Counted from the first letter of the stretch, positions 34,001 to 45,986 are shown. The stretch: 64,000 bases of DNA from Orbilia blumenaviensis (GCA_036872755.1 JAVHNS010000012.1:806001-870000); one strand, 5' to 3'. Notes: generated by a model not told the origin, from the letters alone. A program made the numbers and translations.

Positions 34001-34684
34001 ACATATAAGCGCACAGTCGAAGTCTGGAATACCGAGGAAAGGGGCTTACTGCGAGGGTGGACTATATATAGTGCACTGGAAATCCAGCTAAGATTCTCTC
34101 CCGATGGAAAACAGCTGTTATCTTATAGCGGCTACCAAATCCAGATCTGGCTCATTTCCTCCGGCGAATTACTGAGAGAGTTCAAAGATGTGCTGGGTTC
34201 TGCCTACTCTATGTCTCTACCTGGTACTTATTATTATACAGAATTCCCTATTCGAATAGCTGCATTATCGCGTCAAAACACCCTGCTCGCTTTAAACGTA
34301 TCCTATGAAGCCCACTTTCGAATCATTATTAAGGATGTCGAGACCGGTGAAACGGTGCAAACGATTATGCGTACAGGGGAACTGAGCATGTTATCTTTCT
34401 CCGAGGGGGACTCCCATCTGAAGACAAACAGGGGTACGTTCGACATCAATCGATGCAAAAATTATGAGAGCTTTGGCATGCATGATACGTTGAGGCCTAG
34501 ACTTCACAGCATCGCGATCGATGAGCATCAAGAATGGATTTGTCTAGATGGTGACAAGATCCTTTGGCTTCCTCACAAGTATCGACCAGCCGACTCAAAC
34601 CTTGACAATATCACAATCCAAGAGATCATTGTAGCCATCAAGACTGAGAACCGTCGTCTTATTTTCATCGAGTTTAAGCCCTGA
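28030..34684 (+). CDS. Fungal NLR: PNP-like, NACHT and WD40 domains
   Basis: Intracellular receptor-type STAND protein of the class linked in fungi to non-self recognition and regulated cell death. Exon 1 (28030 to about 29030) encodes a nucleoside-phosphorylase-like domain beginning DYTIGWICALPLETAAA, with MVGIGGGIPS and CFEMEAAGL. Exon 2 (29358-31032) carries NACHT: P-loop GMAGTGKST, Walker B IVIDALDECD, sensor LTSRPELP. Exon 3 (31130-34684), joined by a clean GTAAGT...CTAG intron in phase 0, starts with the linker APLQLYSSALIFSPHNSIIR and holds about 14 WD-type units marked by FSPDG-like turns, enough for two propellers. The repeats are divergent, unlike the near-identical ones of HET-E/HET-D. 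An acidic Gly-Glu run (32162-32215) interrupts the propeller. The exon 1-2 junction lacks a consensus donor in the required phase; an in-frame TAG stands at 29038-29040. It may therefore be one 2.1-kilo-residue protein or a split locus. Confidence 0.85.
32162..32215 (+). repeat. GAG/GGA microsatellite in the NLR WD40 region
   Basis: About 54 bases of GGGGGA and GAG triplets encode a Met-Gly-Glu lead followed by at least nine Glu. It sits between WD units, probably in a surface loop, and is likely to change length. Confidence 0.9.
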
Positions 34685-36696
34685 ACAGCGAAGTGGACAA
34701 CATACGAAATGCACGAATGTTGTTCTCAAGAACTATATATAGCAGCAATACAATACAGGACCACAACTTCGTCGCCTTTATGGCACCCTGAACATTTGAA
34801 CAAAAGCTATATACGTATATATACCTACCCTAGGCATGAAGTACATATATAATCTGGGGTAACAGAAAATGTTTTAATAAATATTATAATTCTGAAATTG
34901 TTAACATATCGAGGGGATCATCGCAAAGACTTTCTATTCGGATTGTATCGTGTTTATAGGTACATAAAATACCTTACAATTGACGATTTGAGGATAAACC
35001 GGAGGCCGGAGGATATACCTGTGTCCACGTTTTGTTGGATCTATCTTCTTTCTGTTCGGTAGTTATACAATTGTATTTGTGCCACCTATATATATGTTAG
35101 TCAGTCAATCGACGGCTTATATACCTTATCGGAAGTTGCCTCGGCTGATCGATATCGATATATCAGTAGGCTTTTTTCAAGTATTGAACTCCGGCGATGC
35201 TTTCATTGCTGGCTTCGTACCCATTTCTAGGCTTGTAATTGCTATAGTTGCAAGGAATTCCATCAATTAATTGTTATTGTAAAACCGGACGAATTCATTC
35301 CCAATCAAGAAACCAAAAACCGATATGGACGGTTTTCAGGTTCGAAAAACCGACCCAAACCGCCCCATGTCAATCTCTACATGCATGCAACTTTGCAAAT
35401 TGGCCCAAGTTTGCATAATACATAGTAGTCTACAGAGAAACATACCAACGAGGGTCCAAATACATACCAGCTATATACGGGTGGCTAGGTCCGGCACAAA
35501 GTCATATACTTCAATGAAATGGTTAGGCCTGAGAGCTTAAGTTGCTGGGGAAAACATAATCATATGAGGTTCTCGACTTCGCGATTTGTCCTAAGAGAAT
35601 TGAAATAGCTCATATCGTAGCCATTCCACACTGACAATATGTATACAAATATGTAGTTTGATATCTGCCCTGGGATATATATTTCGACCCTTTCACAGCC
35701 CTAGCAAAGTGGTGAACGATCAAAACCGCAAGGCTGCCAGAATTTTCATATGTTTCATCCCACTCCCCAACGACTAGACCCAGAAAAATCAATCAATGTG
35801 CAATATTCACATATTCATAATACGTTTCATAATTACAAATTCGCAAATCCACACTCTATACGCATCGCATGGACAGGGCGACTAGTATGGACACATCATG
35901 ATGTTAACTGTAGGCTAAACCCAATACGTCACAGACAACTGTCGGGGATCCAATCAGAGGCGTTCATTCCACCGGTGTGGGCTAGCGTCGTAGATCCCAT
36001 GGCCACAAACAAGATACTAAGAATTATTTAAATTTATGATTTCAATATCAAAAATATGAGTCTTTGTTAGGAAACCGGAAGTAATCGGATATAAGCCACA
36101 ACCTAGTTTCGATAACCTCCCATCTCGGAGAACAAGCTCTCAAAGCGCGATGCGCGATGCGTAAGCAATACATGGATCAAGAGATCCGTCGCTCGCGGTT
36201 TAGCTAGGATCATCGAGATATGATGCATTGATCATGGACCCAGCTCGTCCAAACGACCTCTAGGGCCCCTGCGCACCGAACGACTGATCAAATTTATCGC
36301 CATAAGCCCGATATCTCCTTCATTTCTAATATTTTTCTTTGTAATAAACAACCGGTAGATGTATCCATGACATGATGTCACACCTGTGGCGATTTAACGT
36401 AGTATAACGAAGGGCAAATGATATTTATGTATGTAAAACGCCATCAAATGCTGAGGTTAATACCCCAGAAGCTCAACTGCTCGATATATAAATATCCAGA
36501 CCCTGTAGGTAACTTAACTTAAGAAGAGCTCTCTACGTAGATCTACCCCCGCTCCAATTCATTTGTAAACACCAAGATTATCCCAAAATCATCAATTGCT
36601 TATAGCACATACCCAAGAATATAAGCACTTCCTTTGATATAAACGGTAAATATAGACCAAAATACCGTACTATCATAAGAAAGGCGAAAAGAAAAC
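34685..36696. other. Intergenic, 2.0 kb, AT-rich
   Basis: 3' flank of the NLR and upstream region of the dehydrogenase gene. Many TATATA runs and short frames; none supported as genes. No repeat family recognised. Confidence 0.45.
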
Positions 36697-37638
36697 ATGT
36701 CACCTTCACTCGAGCCCACCGCCGCTCAAACCAACCCCGCTCCAAAAAACAACATCCCAATCACAAACAACACCTCTCCGGTCCGCTCCTTCGTAAAATA
36801 CCACCATGACACCTACCCCGCAATCAACCCCTTGAACACAAACCTATCCGGTAAATCCGTAGTCATAACCGGTGCCTCCAAAGGCGTAGGCTACGCCACC
36901 GCGCTCTCCTTCGCCGCGGCAGGATGTTCAAAAATCGCCATTGCGGCACGCTCCCCGCTTGACAAACTCCACGACGAGATCCTATTAACCGCCAGGAATG
37001 CAGGAAGGGGCCCACCACTGATCGTATCACAAGCCGTTGACGTTACGTCCGAAGAAGACGTCAAATCCTTTGCCGAAACTGTCACAGAAAAATTCAACAA
37101 CAAACTCGACATTTTAATAAACAACGCCGGCTACTTGGAAGAATGGACACCAATATCCGAAAGTCAATCTGACGAATGGTGGAAAACCTGGGAAATAAAC
37201 ATCAAAGGCCTCTATCTCTGCTCTAAATACTTCATTCCCTTGGTCCTAAACTCTGAGACCAAAACGGTCATAAATGTCTCCTCAAACGGGGCTCATAACA
37301 CCACCTACGGCGCATCAGCTTACCAAACCTCAAAGTTTGCAGTGTGCAGACTGGCGGAGTTCATGACCAATGATTATTGGGAACGCGGCCTTGTGGCTAT
37401 GGCTGTTCACCCGGGTAGCGTGATGACTGAACTCGCCAAAGGAATGCCTGAATACATGCATGAACTATTGGTGGACACACCACAGCTACCAGCCGATACG
37501 ATGGTATGGCTAGGCAGTGAGAGGAGAGAATGGTTAGCTGGCAGGTTCGTATGCACGAACTGGGATATCGAGGAGTTGGAAGGGAAGAAAAGGGATATCG
37601 AAGATGGTGATCTGTTAAAGTTTAGACTGGTCGTGTGA
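36697..37638 (+). CDS. Short-chain dehydrogenase/reductase
   Basis: Classical SDR, 313 residues in a single exon; NAD(P)-dependent oxidoreductase of unknown substrate. After a 50-residue Asn/Pro-rich N-terminus, the cofactor motif TGASKGVG (58-66) and NNAG (142-145) are present, with Ser 195/196 in INVSSNG and the catalytic pair Y209-xxx-K213 in AYQTSKF. HPGSVMTELA follows as the usual PG motif. The C-terminus has WLAGRFVCTNWDIEEL, seen in many ascomycete SDRs that are not part of a defined pathway. The start lies in a C/A-rich leader context. The neighbouring genes give no pathway hint. Confidence 0.93.
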   Translation: MSPSLEPTAAQTNPAPKNNIPITNNTSPVRSFVKYHHDTYPAINPLNTNLSGKSVVITGASKGVGYATALSFAAAGCSKIAIAARSPLDKLHDEILLTARNAGRGPPLIVSQAVDVTSEEDVKSFAETVTEKFNNKLDILINNAGYLEEWTPISESQSDEWWKTWEINIKGLYLCSKYFIPLVLNSETKTVINVSSNGAHNTTYGASAYQTSKFAVCRLAEFMTNDYWERGLVAMAVHPGSVMTELAKGMPEYMHELLVDTPQLPADTMVWLGSERREWLAGRFVCTNWDIEELEGKKRDIEDGDLLKFRLVV

Positions 37639-38529
37639 ATGGCCAATTCTGCATGCAGGCATGTAATACAACTTTTCTAGCTCCGATGCGGTGAAGGAAT
37701 AGAATCATGTGTCCGAAATATATAGAAACATATGTTGGAACTCAGAAAACAAACTAATTGGAAGACTTATAACTCTTATAAAGGATCGATATCGGTGTGA
37801 AACATCCCTGGTTACTAATCCTGGACCAGGTTGGTTACACCAACATCGAGTTGGTCTGACTCGAGTTGTTTCTATAGAGTAATTATTTACAACGTAACGG
37901 CTTTCGTCTCACGGGGTCGTATCTGTAGTACAATCAATGGTATGTAATTTGTTTCATTCAGTTATAACTGTGGGAGTAACACCAACATCGGTGATAAGAT
38001 CAAACACAAAAAGAGTCTCGATATATACCTATATATACATTTCCAACGGAAAATTGAAAACAAAAACCGACACTTTTTTTGGTATCTAGGTAAAACGAGT
38101 GTATGAATGATAGTATGAAAAGGAGAGCCATAAAGCATCGCGAGTAAAACTCAGCGCCGTATACAATCCGGGCTTCGTTTCTGTTTTTTTGTGATTTTCT
38201 TTCGCAAATTATGTGTCCGCCGTAAGAATCTGTGATGAAAAACGCCGTATTTGCTCCCTTCCCAGGCAAAAACATTAAAAGATTAAACACAAGCAATCCT
38301 GCAATAAAGGTATAGGATGGAGTTTTGCGCCCAAGTCAAAGCTCGTGGTGTAAGAAAACGTAAGCATAAGTGGAGTGAAGACAAATGAATCGAGAACCCA
38401 GAGCTGGCAATTCACCAGTAGCCATTCGAAACAATACTGAGAAAACGAACTGATGGTACAGTGCGGTAAAAAGAAATGCAGAAACAAGTTAAAACGCCCC
38501 TAGAAATGAAATTCAATTGCACGCTTTGT
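37639..38529. other. Convergent intergenic region
   Basis: Between the stop codons of the dehydrogenase (plus) and the Ser/Pro-rich gene (minus). Frames here are short and featureless; probably two 3' UTRs and a spacer. Confidence 0.5.
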
Positions 38530-39786
38530 TTAAATCCACCCACCAACTGCAATGCTCTGCCCGGCAACGGGTTGCGGTGAGATCATATGCGGCATAGGGA
38601 CAGCGTGTCGCCTTTCCGGTACGACGACAGCTGGCTTTCTCTTCCTCTCTGGGACACTAGGTGCGACAGGGGAAGTAACGGCTGGGGTAGCCCGCTCATC
38701 TTCAAAGTCAACAGGGAAGAGAGCGACGTCCCGAATGACCGCCAAGTAGTCCTTTGCCGAAAACTTCTGAAGACCCTTTCGAACCATAACATCATTGTCA
38801 ACAAAGTCGAGTCCCATATCCTCAGCCAACTCCGAAACTTGCGCGAGTTCGTGAGCGAAAGGGTTTGATTTGCTAGCGCTGCGCTTTGGTCCAACCTTCA
38901 AGTTCGGATTGGAAACAGATCTCCTAGCAGCAGAAACTCTGGGTGGTGGCGGTGGCATCGTCGATGGTGAGATAGTTGTTGGTGACGAATGAGCGCTGAT
39001 TGAGAGTCCATTGTATACTGGAGAGCCGGAACTACGAGGGCTAGTTTGCATTGGTCCTTTGTAAGAGGAGGGAGCCCCTCCGAGAGTGGATGTAGTTCTT
39101 CTTAGGTCGGATGACTGCCCTGTTTCGTCACCCTCAAGCTTATAGTTCTCATGACTAGATCCGTTAGAGACAGATGAAGAGAGGGAGGAGGTGCTCCTGA
39201 TCCTCTGCAGGCTACCAGAATGTCTACCAGAGGTAGGCATAACTGGGGTCTTTCCAACGCTGGACCTTGATTGGCGAGGGATATGATCTGGTGGAGGGGT
39301 GGCTGGTGGAGTAAGAACGTCTGAAATAGCAAGACCTAACTCCGGAGACAGCGGACTCTTGATGGAATCCCCAGTGGAAGAAGCTGGAGAAGGTGGTTGA
39401 TATCTGCTGGGTCTCGGGCTGACCAAAACGTCGACCTTTGGCTGAACCTTTTGTGATACTCTTTGAGGAACAGCGGCCGAATTACTCTGTTGAGATTGCG
39501 AAGGAGCGTAGCCAATCGATGACGCTGTTCTGCCAGTGGGACTAGGGCTTCTGAGGGCCAGTGAGGTATAGGAGAGCATATTAGTCGAGGAAATAAGCTC
39601 GACAGGCGCTGATATTTGAAACTTAATGCTGTCCTGACTGCCACCGTGGGCGCTGGTTCTTGACGATCGGGCTGACTGCCTTAGGCTACCAAAACGACTT
39701 CGGTCTGGTGAGTCTGGAGGAGGGGAATCGCGCAGATTCTTAGAATTGCGGTGGAAGGCTTTAGAGGCTCGGGATATTCTTTCCAT
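38530..39786 (-). CDS. Ser/Pro-rich protein with conserved-looking C-terminal helix (418 aa)
   Basis: Single exon, family not recognised with certainty. The first 300 residues are disordered: Ser, Pro, Thr and Gln-rich, with many SP/TP sites (SPPPDSPDR, LTPPATPPPD) that could be kinase targets. Residues about 320-370 (NPFAHELAQVSELAEDMGLD, then a segment with KGLQKFSAKDYLAVIRD) look folded and helical. The tail is basic and Pro-rich and ends QSIAVGGWI. Such layout suits a signalling or polarity adaptor (inference). The gene-poor DNA upstream may contain a long leader and promoter. Confidence 0.8.
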   Translation of the reverse strand: MERISRASKAFHRNSKNLRDSPPPDSPDRSRFGSLRQSARSSRTSAHGGSQDSIKFQISAPVELISSTNMLSYTSLALRSPSPTGRTASSIGYAPSQSQQSNSAAVPQRVSQKVQPKVDVLVSPRPSRYQPPSPASSTGDSIKSPLSPELGLAISDVLTPPATPPPDHIPRQSRSSVGKTPVMPTSGRHSGSLQRIRSTSSLSSSVSNGSSHENYKLEGDETGQSSDLRRTTSTLGGAPSSYKGPMQTSPRSSGSPVYNGLSISAHSSPTTISPSTMPPPPPRVSAARRSVSNPNLKVGPKRSASKSNPFAHELAQVSELAEDMGLDFVDNDVMVRKGLQKFSAKDYLAVIRDVALFPVDFEDERATPAVTSPVAPSVPERKRKPAVVVPERRHAVPMPHMISPQPVAGQSIAVGGWI

Positions 39787-42700
39787 CTTTGCTTTATTTC
39801 CTTTCGGAACCCTTTATATATACGAAACGGGGGGTTTGTCGAAGTCCTTGGGGGAAAGAGAAATGAACTCTTTGCTTGGTGGGAGGAAACTGATATAACT
39901 GGCAGCTGCCTTGTTGGGGCTAATTAAAATGGACCAGTTAAGATTGGGGACGTTTATGCGTTGCGATGTGCAGGTTTGTTGTTGTGATATGCGTCGAGAT
40001 GTGTTGTTTCCACCTGTGAAACCAAAATTGGTGCAAACTTCGGTCAACTCAATTGACAAGTTGGACAAATACAACGGGAACACTGTTGAAATTGGATTAT
40101 CAAAAACGGGCTGGCGACAGCGCTTGTCGGAACGAGTTTGCAAAATTCCAAAAAAAAAGATAATTTGATCCGGCCTATCGAAGGCTTGTGAGGAGTACCT
40201 GCTACCTGCTTGTATTTCCACCTCCTAGAAAGAAAAGAAAATGCGGAGCAAAGAAAAGCGAGCAGGAATAAGAGAAGAGGGGGCAGCAGCCTGGCTATAA
40301 AGGGCAGTCTGCCAAAAAAGGGAAGCCGTGCGGTGCGGGTGGTTGTTCTGGAAAGACGCTGAGGGTGTGCCGAAAAGTGACAAGGCCCTCCCAGCTATTG
40401 CCCGTCAGTTCCTTCTCTTTCCTGCAGGGTCAAATGGCTAAAGACACAAGGGCCCAACGTGACCAACGTTAGCTCACTCGAATCCGGTGTTTGACAGGCA
40501 GCCTTCCGCTCTTTTTAAAGCCAGCTGCACGGTTGACCTATTTTTTCTTAGTCCAAAATGCTGCACGCCGTGATGTTCGAGTCTCGAAAGCTGCAGGTCA
40601 GAAAATAAGTGATCAAAGAATAGAACAGTGCGCGCTTGTCGAGGAGCAACCAAGAAAAAAAATGAAATAAGTTCGTGTTGGCTGCTTAGTGCTAGTACGG
40701 CTCTAATTGCAGTTGTAGAGGTGGTTGAAGATCCGGGCTCTTGAAACAACTACCCAAGGGCGCGATTTCGATCAGGGGCTTTGTTTCTTCTCTATTGATC
40801 AGAGGAGGAAAAAAAAAAACCAGTTCACAAGTTGGTGAAAAACACACGCTTGTGATCGACGCTTGTGAAAATAGAAGCTGGAAATTTCTGGCCTTATCAG
40901 TCTATCGTAGTATCGCCTATGCACCAGAAGCAAAATGTGGATTGTTGTATGTATGTGGTCGAAGGAAAAAACTTGGTCTTCTCACGGCAGGTGCCTAGTT
41001 AAGACTCGGTTCTTTCGTCTATCGGCTGCGTTGGTGATGTTCTTGTCTGGCCAAACTCGGAAGGAGAGTGAAGAAGAAGATGCAGAGAAAATAAATTGTG
41101 ATAACAAGATGTGGTGAAGGAAAGAAGAAACGGCAAAAAACGGTAAAATGGTAAAATACTATGAGTGTGAGATGCAGAGCTATCGCAGATGCTTTTTTCT
41201 CTAGTATCGATGATTTTAGAAATGCCGTGGAATAATATTAATGAATGTCGTCGTAATATGCAAACCGCAGGCAGCTATACTTGGACGTTAACTGTGCTCA
41301 TGCAATCAAATGCCCGCACACAAGAATCAAAATTCAAAGAAAGAAAGAAAAATGTTTCTATGAATGAGAGAATTGTTTTTTTTTTCCGAGTCGTGATTCA
41401 ATGCAAAATGCAAACACGAATAAATGCGTCCAGCAATGATTCTTTTAAAAAAAAAAAACAATGAGAGACAAAGAGAGAGTGGCCGAGACACCGAAAAGAA
41501 GGAGAGGCTCGATGGAGGAGAAGTCTTGTCGAGGCACCGAGGAGAGGATGGCGGAGCAGGAAGGAGGGAGTTATCTTGAGAATATATCAGCCCACCAATA
41601 CGACGACACCCGCGCTCTCCATACACTTTGCCCACAGCTGAACTTCAAAGGAAAAACTTTTTTTTTTCTTTTCGCTTTCCGGTCTCACATACTTTCCGGG
41701 CTCGTGCGGTGAGACCAGTCAACTTTTTCGTTCTGCAAGAGGTGCTTCGTGCAACAGCTGTTTAAAAAACTCTTTTCTTTGCCTTCAAAACATCGCAAGA
41801 ACCCTAATTATTGGCTCGTCCGTCCGTCTTTGGACTTTCGGTTTTCTACTTTCTTTGCTGCAATTAATTACTTTCGATGCGCTGTCACGGTTCCTGCGTT
41901 TCCATGTGCAAGAGAAGCCGAATCAAAGAGCCTGTGAATCGAGCCAGATGTCGCGATAATACATGGGGATGTAAGGCTCGGTACCGGTACCTTGCAGTTA
42001 GCCATGCAACTAGCTTCGGATCCAGTATCGCTCGATATTGAACTTGTAACGCTACAGCGGAAAGGGGAGGCCGCTGACGGGAAGTAAATCACTAGTGTCG
42101 AGCAATAATCACGATATCACGAATATTCGAAGGCCCTCGACAGACAGGAAACGAACTCGGTGCAATTTAACAACCCCGTACCTGCATAGACGACCAGCTC
42201 ATCGCACAGTCGTACAGACCTTCTCGCCCATCTGTCAACGTGGTACTTCATGAAAGGTCAAAGTCCCCTTACAGAGCCCCCCATATTATCAAGAAACCAT
42301 CCCACCATTTTTTTTGCCCGTGGAAAAAGACCTCAAAAGCTAGAGCGTATTCACCATCCCCAATGCAATACCATCCTTTCTCTCCTGTTCGCTGGCTCGC
42401 CCAGTCCATAGGGCCATTCCCCGCTGCCCCCCGTCTGGAATATCCCAACACTTGCAAGCTTGTCACACCCTAGTCGCCACCTATCACCCAATAATATGCA
42501 CAAACGTTGGTGTTCCCCTTGTAAGGTGATGCAAGCTTTCTGGTCAGATCCGTTGTTGGTTGGGTTGGGTTGCTAAAACTAAAGTGTGGGTCCCCATCTG
42601 AAACGGGAGGGGGAAATCGGGAGCAGCTTTTTCGATGGCGCCTAATCCCGAGTTCGTGGACGTGCGCCCACGAAAGGAACAAAAAAGTCAAAGACCGAGA

Positions 42701-44658
42701 GCTTGAGCTTAAACACCGACCGCACAGCTTTGACAAAAGGCTAAAAGAGCCTAAGAGCCCCAGTCACTATCGTCAGGAGGCCACATTATCCTAAGGTGTG
42801 GCGAGTGATATATATATGGGACGAAAATTCCATGAAGTCATCCGGGTTAACAGATTATCCGGCCGGAGTCGAAACTGCGAATACCCGTTCACTCTCCGTG
42901 GTAGCAATAGACCACATGGTCATAAGTATGACTTGCCTTGCAATGAAAGAGAGCGGAGTGAAAGGCCAAGAGCTCAGAGGGACAGGACATCTCCACACTC
43001 CGGCACGTCGGTTCTCGGAGAACACATATATTCTAAGTAAAGGCAATCCTGAAACGACCCCCCGCAAAAAATAACATAAGCGGAATGACCAGTCGAAGAA
43101 GTCACGGCAATGTGGTTGTTCTCTCGCAAAGCTCCGTTGCCCACTAAGCGTAAATTCGGATTATACTGCATGCATTTGGGGGGCTTCTTTCGTAACTCCT
43201 GTCAAGCCACCGGGCATGGGTAAGATCGTCGGTAGAACATGCAAAAACATGAAGCTATTGTGTAGAATTTTAGCTCTTTGTGCATATACTTCCCCATACT
43301 TTAGATTTCGTCGCCTAAACGCCACAGAAACTCTGAAACTTCTCGGAATTGGCGGTTGTGTTTGACCCACCTTCGACTGTCGACGGCGGCCAGTGACGCA
43401 TACCTTATATCGAAGAATCACGGAGAGTTATGCAAAAGACGCATGCGCCACACACAAATTGAGTATCTGTGGCTGGTGTGTGGCTGACGACTCAAGAATG
43501 TAAGCGGAAGCCAACATCGCAAACATGTATGTCGATCGAGTTCGGAGCTGGAGCTGAGTAAGATAAAACATCTTTGCATTGCGTATAAGTTCAGCCCATC
43601 CTCAAGTTGCCCTCATGGGCTTAGGGGCTCAGGTTGCGTCAACAGGAGGCCACAAATACCCCTAAGGCCGCCTGAAAGGTCAGGAGTATTTAACTATCTG
43701 CATAAGTTTTGATGCTCCGTCCAATTAACTGCCCGCTAGCCTTCACTTGATAAATTCCAGGAGCTCAATTCGACATATCGGCCGATATAAAAGATGAGGA
43801 TTAACGTTATAAGCTTCGGCCTCTGCATCATGTTATCAGACCACAAATCTGACCAATTATATCGCATATATCGCCTGACCGGCCGAGCCGGAATAAGGGA
43901 TACGATCGCACAGAAGAAACCGGTATTAATATTAAGACTGCGCCGCACAGCCCTATTTGAGGCGTAGGCATGTTGGTCAGACCCTTTATACAAGTTATCG
44001 CGATCCAGCTATAGACCAGCCATCCATATTGATGACACATAATCTCAGTGTGCCGTAATTCGCAGAGCATCATGAGCCGATCGCGATCACGGCCCTTTAG
44101 TTTTTTCTACTTCTCATAGGTAATTCTCATGTATGTATCACTACAAAAATGAAAAGAGGAGCTGCGTCATCCTACATGGCCCTATAGGGCTGCGTTCTTT
44201 TTTCGAAAACTTGAATAGAAAATCTGGAGTCGTGCGACCAATACATTCTCTGAGCTCCTCAACAGGGCATGGGGATGGTGGAAACGATAATTTTATTTGG
44301 TCCTAGATTTTATGGTCAGCTCGGGTGCACTAAGACCCGCCATTAACGTTTATCAAGAATAATAACCAAATACTAACGGCATGACTCAAGGGTCCCCATG
44401 CTTCCGTTCGCAATTCCTCGAAGCAATGCAATGGATCGTAGTCGGGTAATCTTGCTCTTCATTTGCATTTATAATAATATAATTAATAATATAAGTCTAT
44501 TGCTAGATATGGATGCACAGATTCTAAAAACTCGCATATCGATTCAAGTTGGGCCTAGGGCCGCAGACGCCGAAAACGCAGAGCTAGGATTGATTCCACT
44601 ACAACTACCAACGCAGAACCCATTTGTGGTATTCAGAGCATGACATACGGCCTTTAGT

Positions 44659-44680
44659 TTCAGCCCCGCGCGGGGCTGAA
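44659..44680. repeat. 22-bp perfect GC-rich palindrome
   Basis: The arm TTCAGCCCCGC is followed immediately by its reverse complement, with no loop. It stands out as a GC island in AT-rich DNA. It could form a cruciform or be a symmetric binding site; role unknown. Confidence 0.92.
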
Positions 44681-45397
44681 CAAAAAATTGCGAAAACCCT
44701 TACCCAATTGATACAATCCGCATGAGCTTATCTACAACAAGATTCAATCCCGTTGATCTATATGCACACATCAGGCGAGGATTGCATTGCTTCCTACATG
44801 CAGCCCTATGGAGCCTTAGTCCGGTTATCCTATAACATTGTCCGCCGCGGCATAAGCTTAACTTTTCTTGTGACCGTTGGAAACTCTTTTCCAAACCTTC
44901 CCGGCCAGGGGTTTATGTATTATAAAACTAAATATCGCCGGGGTACGCCTAAAACTGTGAATACAGATTTACGTAACTGACGTGTCAACGATTGCAACAT
45001 ACAATCCACAACATGCGAATACTAAGGGAGCCATCAATCCAAGCATCGCAATCAGCGGCTATCCTTGCTAGTGTATCCCTCAATAGGATATACGTATACG
45101 CCGATGCAGGCTGACAAAACATCACACATTCAAGGCAGGGGGGGAGGTTCGAGGCCCCGCTGTAGGCTCCCGAATATCTTGGCAAGTGAAGGCATCATGG
45201 CTTCAGCAAGCCTAATCTAGTTCATGATGATGCCTAGTTAGACGAGATCATAGATGATTGGGGTCTTGGCCCGTTTCCAACTAGCGAAATGCTGACATCG
45301 AGACTCCTCAGGGAGGTCCTGTGTATAGCTGTGAATATGTACGCACACGCTTCAATATTGATATTGAGATCTATGCACTGAAAGGACTGGAAGTTGT

Positions 45398-45712
45398 CTA
45401 TAAAGAGGAGACATTTCCTCGACTTGATGGTCTCTTTTATTCTACATCAGCAATAAACTCCAGCAAGCCAACAGCATAATCCTCAAAGCACTCTAAAGTG
45501 AGTTCACCTGATAAGTAGAAGCATGCACAGATAGCTTCTAATTCCGAAACACGACCCCTCTATCATTCTTAAGTTGGAGTTGCTGACGGTGCCTTTTACT
45601 TGTAGGCCTTAAACTACCACATACAATCAATAGGTTTTCTCAGACTTATTTTCTCAAAACAATCGTAAGTCACTGAGGACCCAAACACCCAATCTTACCA
45701 CATACTCACAGA
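45398..45712 (+). promoter_or_regulatory. Candidate TATA box and leader intron of the 85-aa gene
   Basis: CTATAAAGAG at 45398-45407 lies upstream of a pyrimidine-rich initiation-type stretch. In the leader, a GTGAGT donor (45498) and CAG acceptors (45643 or 45711) outline a possible 5' UTR intron ending just before the start codon region. Read from sequence only. Confidence 0.35.
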
Positions 45713-45728
45713 ATACCACAAATAGAAT

Positions 45729-45986
45729 ATGACCGGTTTCATCAGAGTCGCCAACAACTCCTCCGGGGTCATCCACGTCTTCGTTTCTAAGTACAACGGT
45801 GGTGATGACGGCTGGTTCAAGCTTGACCCAGGCGAATCCGACAACTGGAGCCGCAAGGAGGGTGCCGGTGGTGGCTGGGAAGTTGTTGGTTTCAGGAACA
45901 CCGACGACACCAACCGTTCCGGAAGATATGTCAGAGTCAACACCAGCATCATTTTTCGGGGTTTCGATGATATTGAAGTCATCTAA
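45729..45986 (+). CDS. Small beta-rich protein, 85 aa, codon use of a highly expressed gene
   Basis: Single coding exon: begins MTGFIRVANNSSGVIHVFVS and ends FRGFDDIEVI. No signal peptide, no cysteine. Alternating hydrophobic residues with Gly/Asp/Asn turns and Trp (DGWFKL, DNWSRK, GGWEVV) suggest a compact beta-sandwich. Similar small proteins of unknown function occur widely in fungi (recollection, not a search). Codons are strongly biased to C-ending forms (ACC, GTC, ATC, TCC, AAC, AAG), unlike its surroundings, the mark of abundant expression. A TATA-like box and possible leader intron lie upstream. Confidence 0.8.
   Translation: MTGFIRVANNSSGVIHVFVSKYNGGDDGWFKLDPGESDNWSRKEGAGGGWEVVGFRNTDDTNRSGRYVRVNTSIIFRGFDDIEVI

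Larger units (their letters stand above)
39787..45728. other. Large gene-poor region, 5.9 kb
   Basis: Only short, mutually overlapping frames without motifs on both strands. The left part (39.8-41.7 kb) is rich in A/G and C/T runs and may contain a long 5' leader and promoter of the Ser/Pro-rich gene. A GGTACCGGTACC palindrome lies near 41980, an ATATCGGCCGATAT palindrome near 43775, and a 22-bp GC palindrome at 44659-44680. No tRNA, rRNA or transposase was found. Confidence 0.45.

Noticed and set aside
26815..34684. NLR-effector gene pair between the 199-residue protein and the NLR
   Set aside because: The small protein has no HeLo, lipase, peptidase or amyloid-type motif; nearness alone is not enough.
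45130..45165. B-box-like GGTTCGAGGCC
   Set aside because: No matching A box upstream and no cloverleaf pairing.
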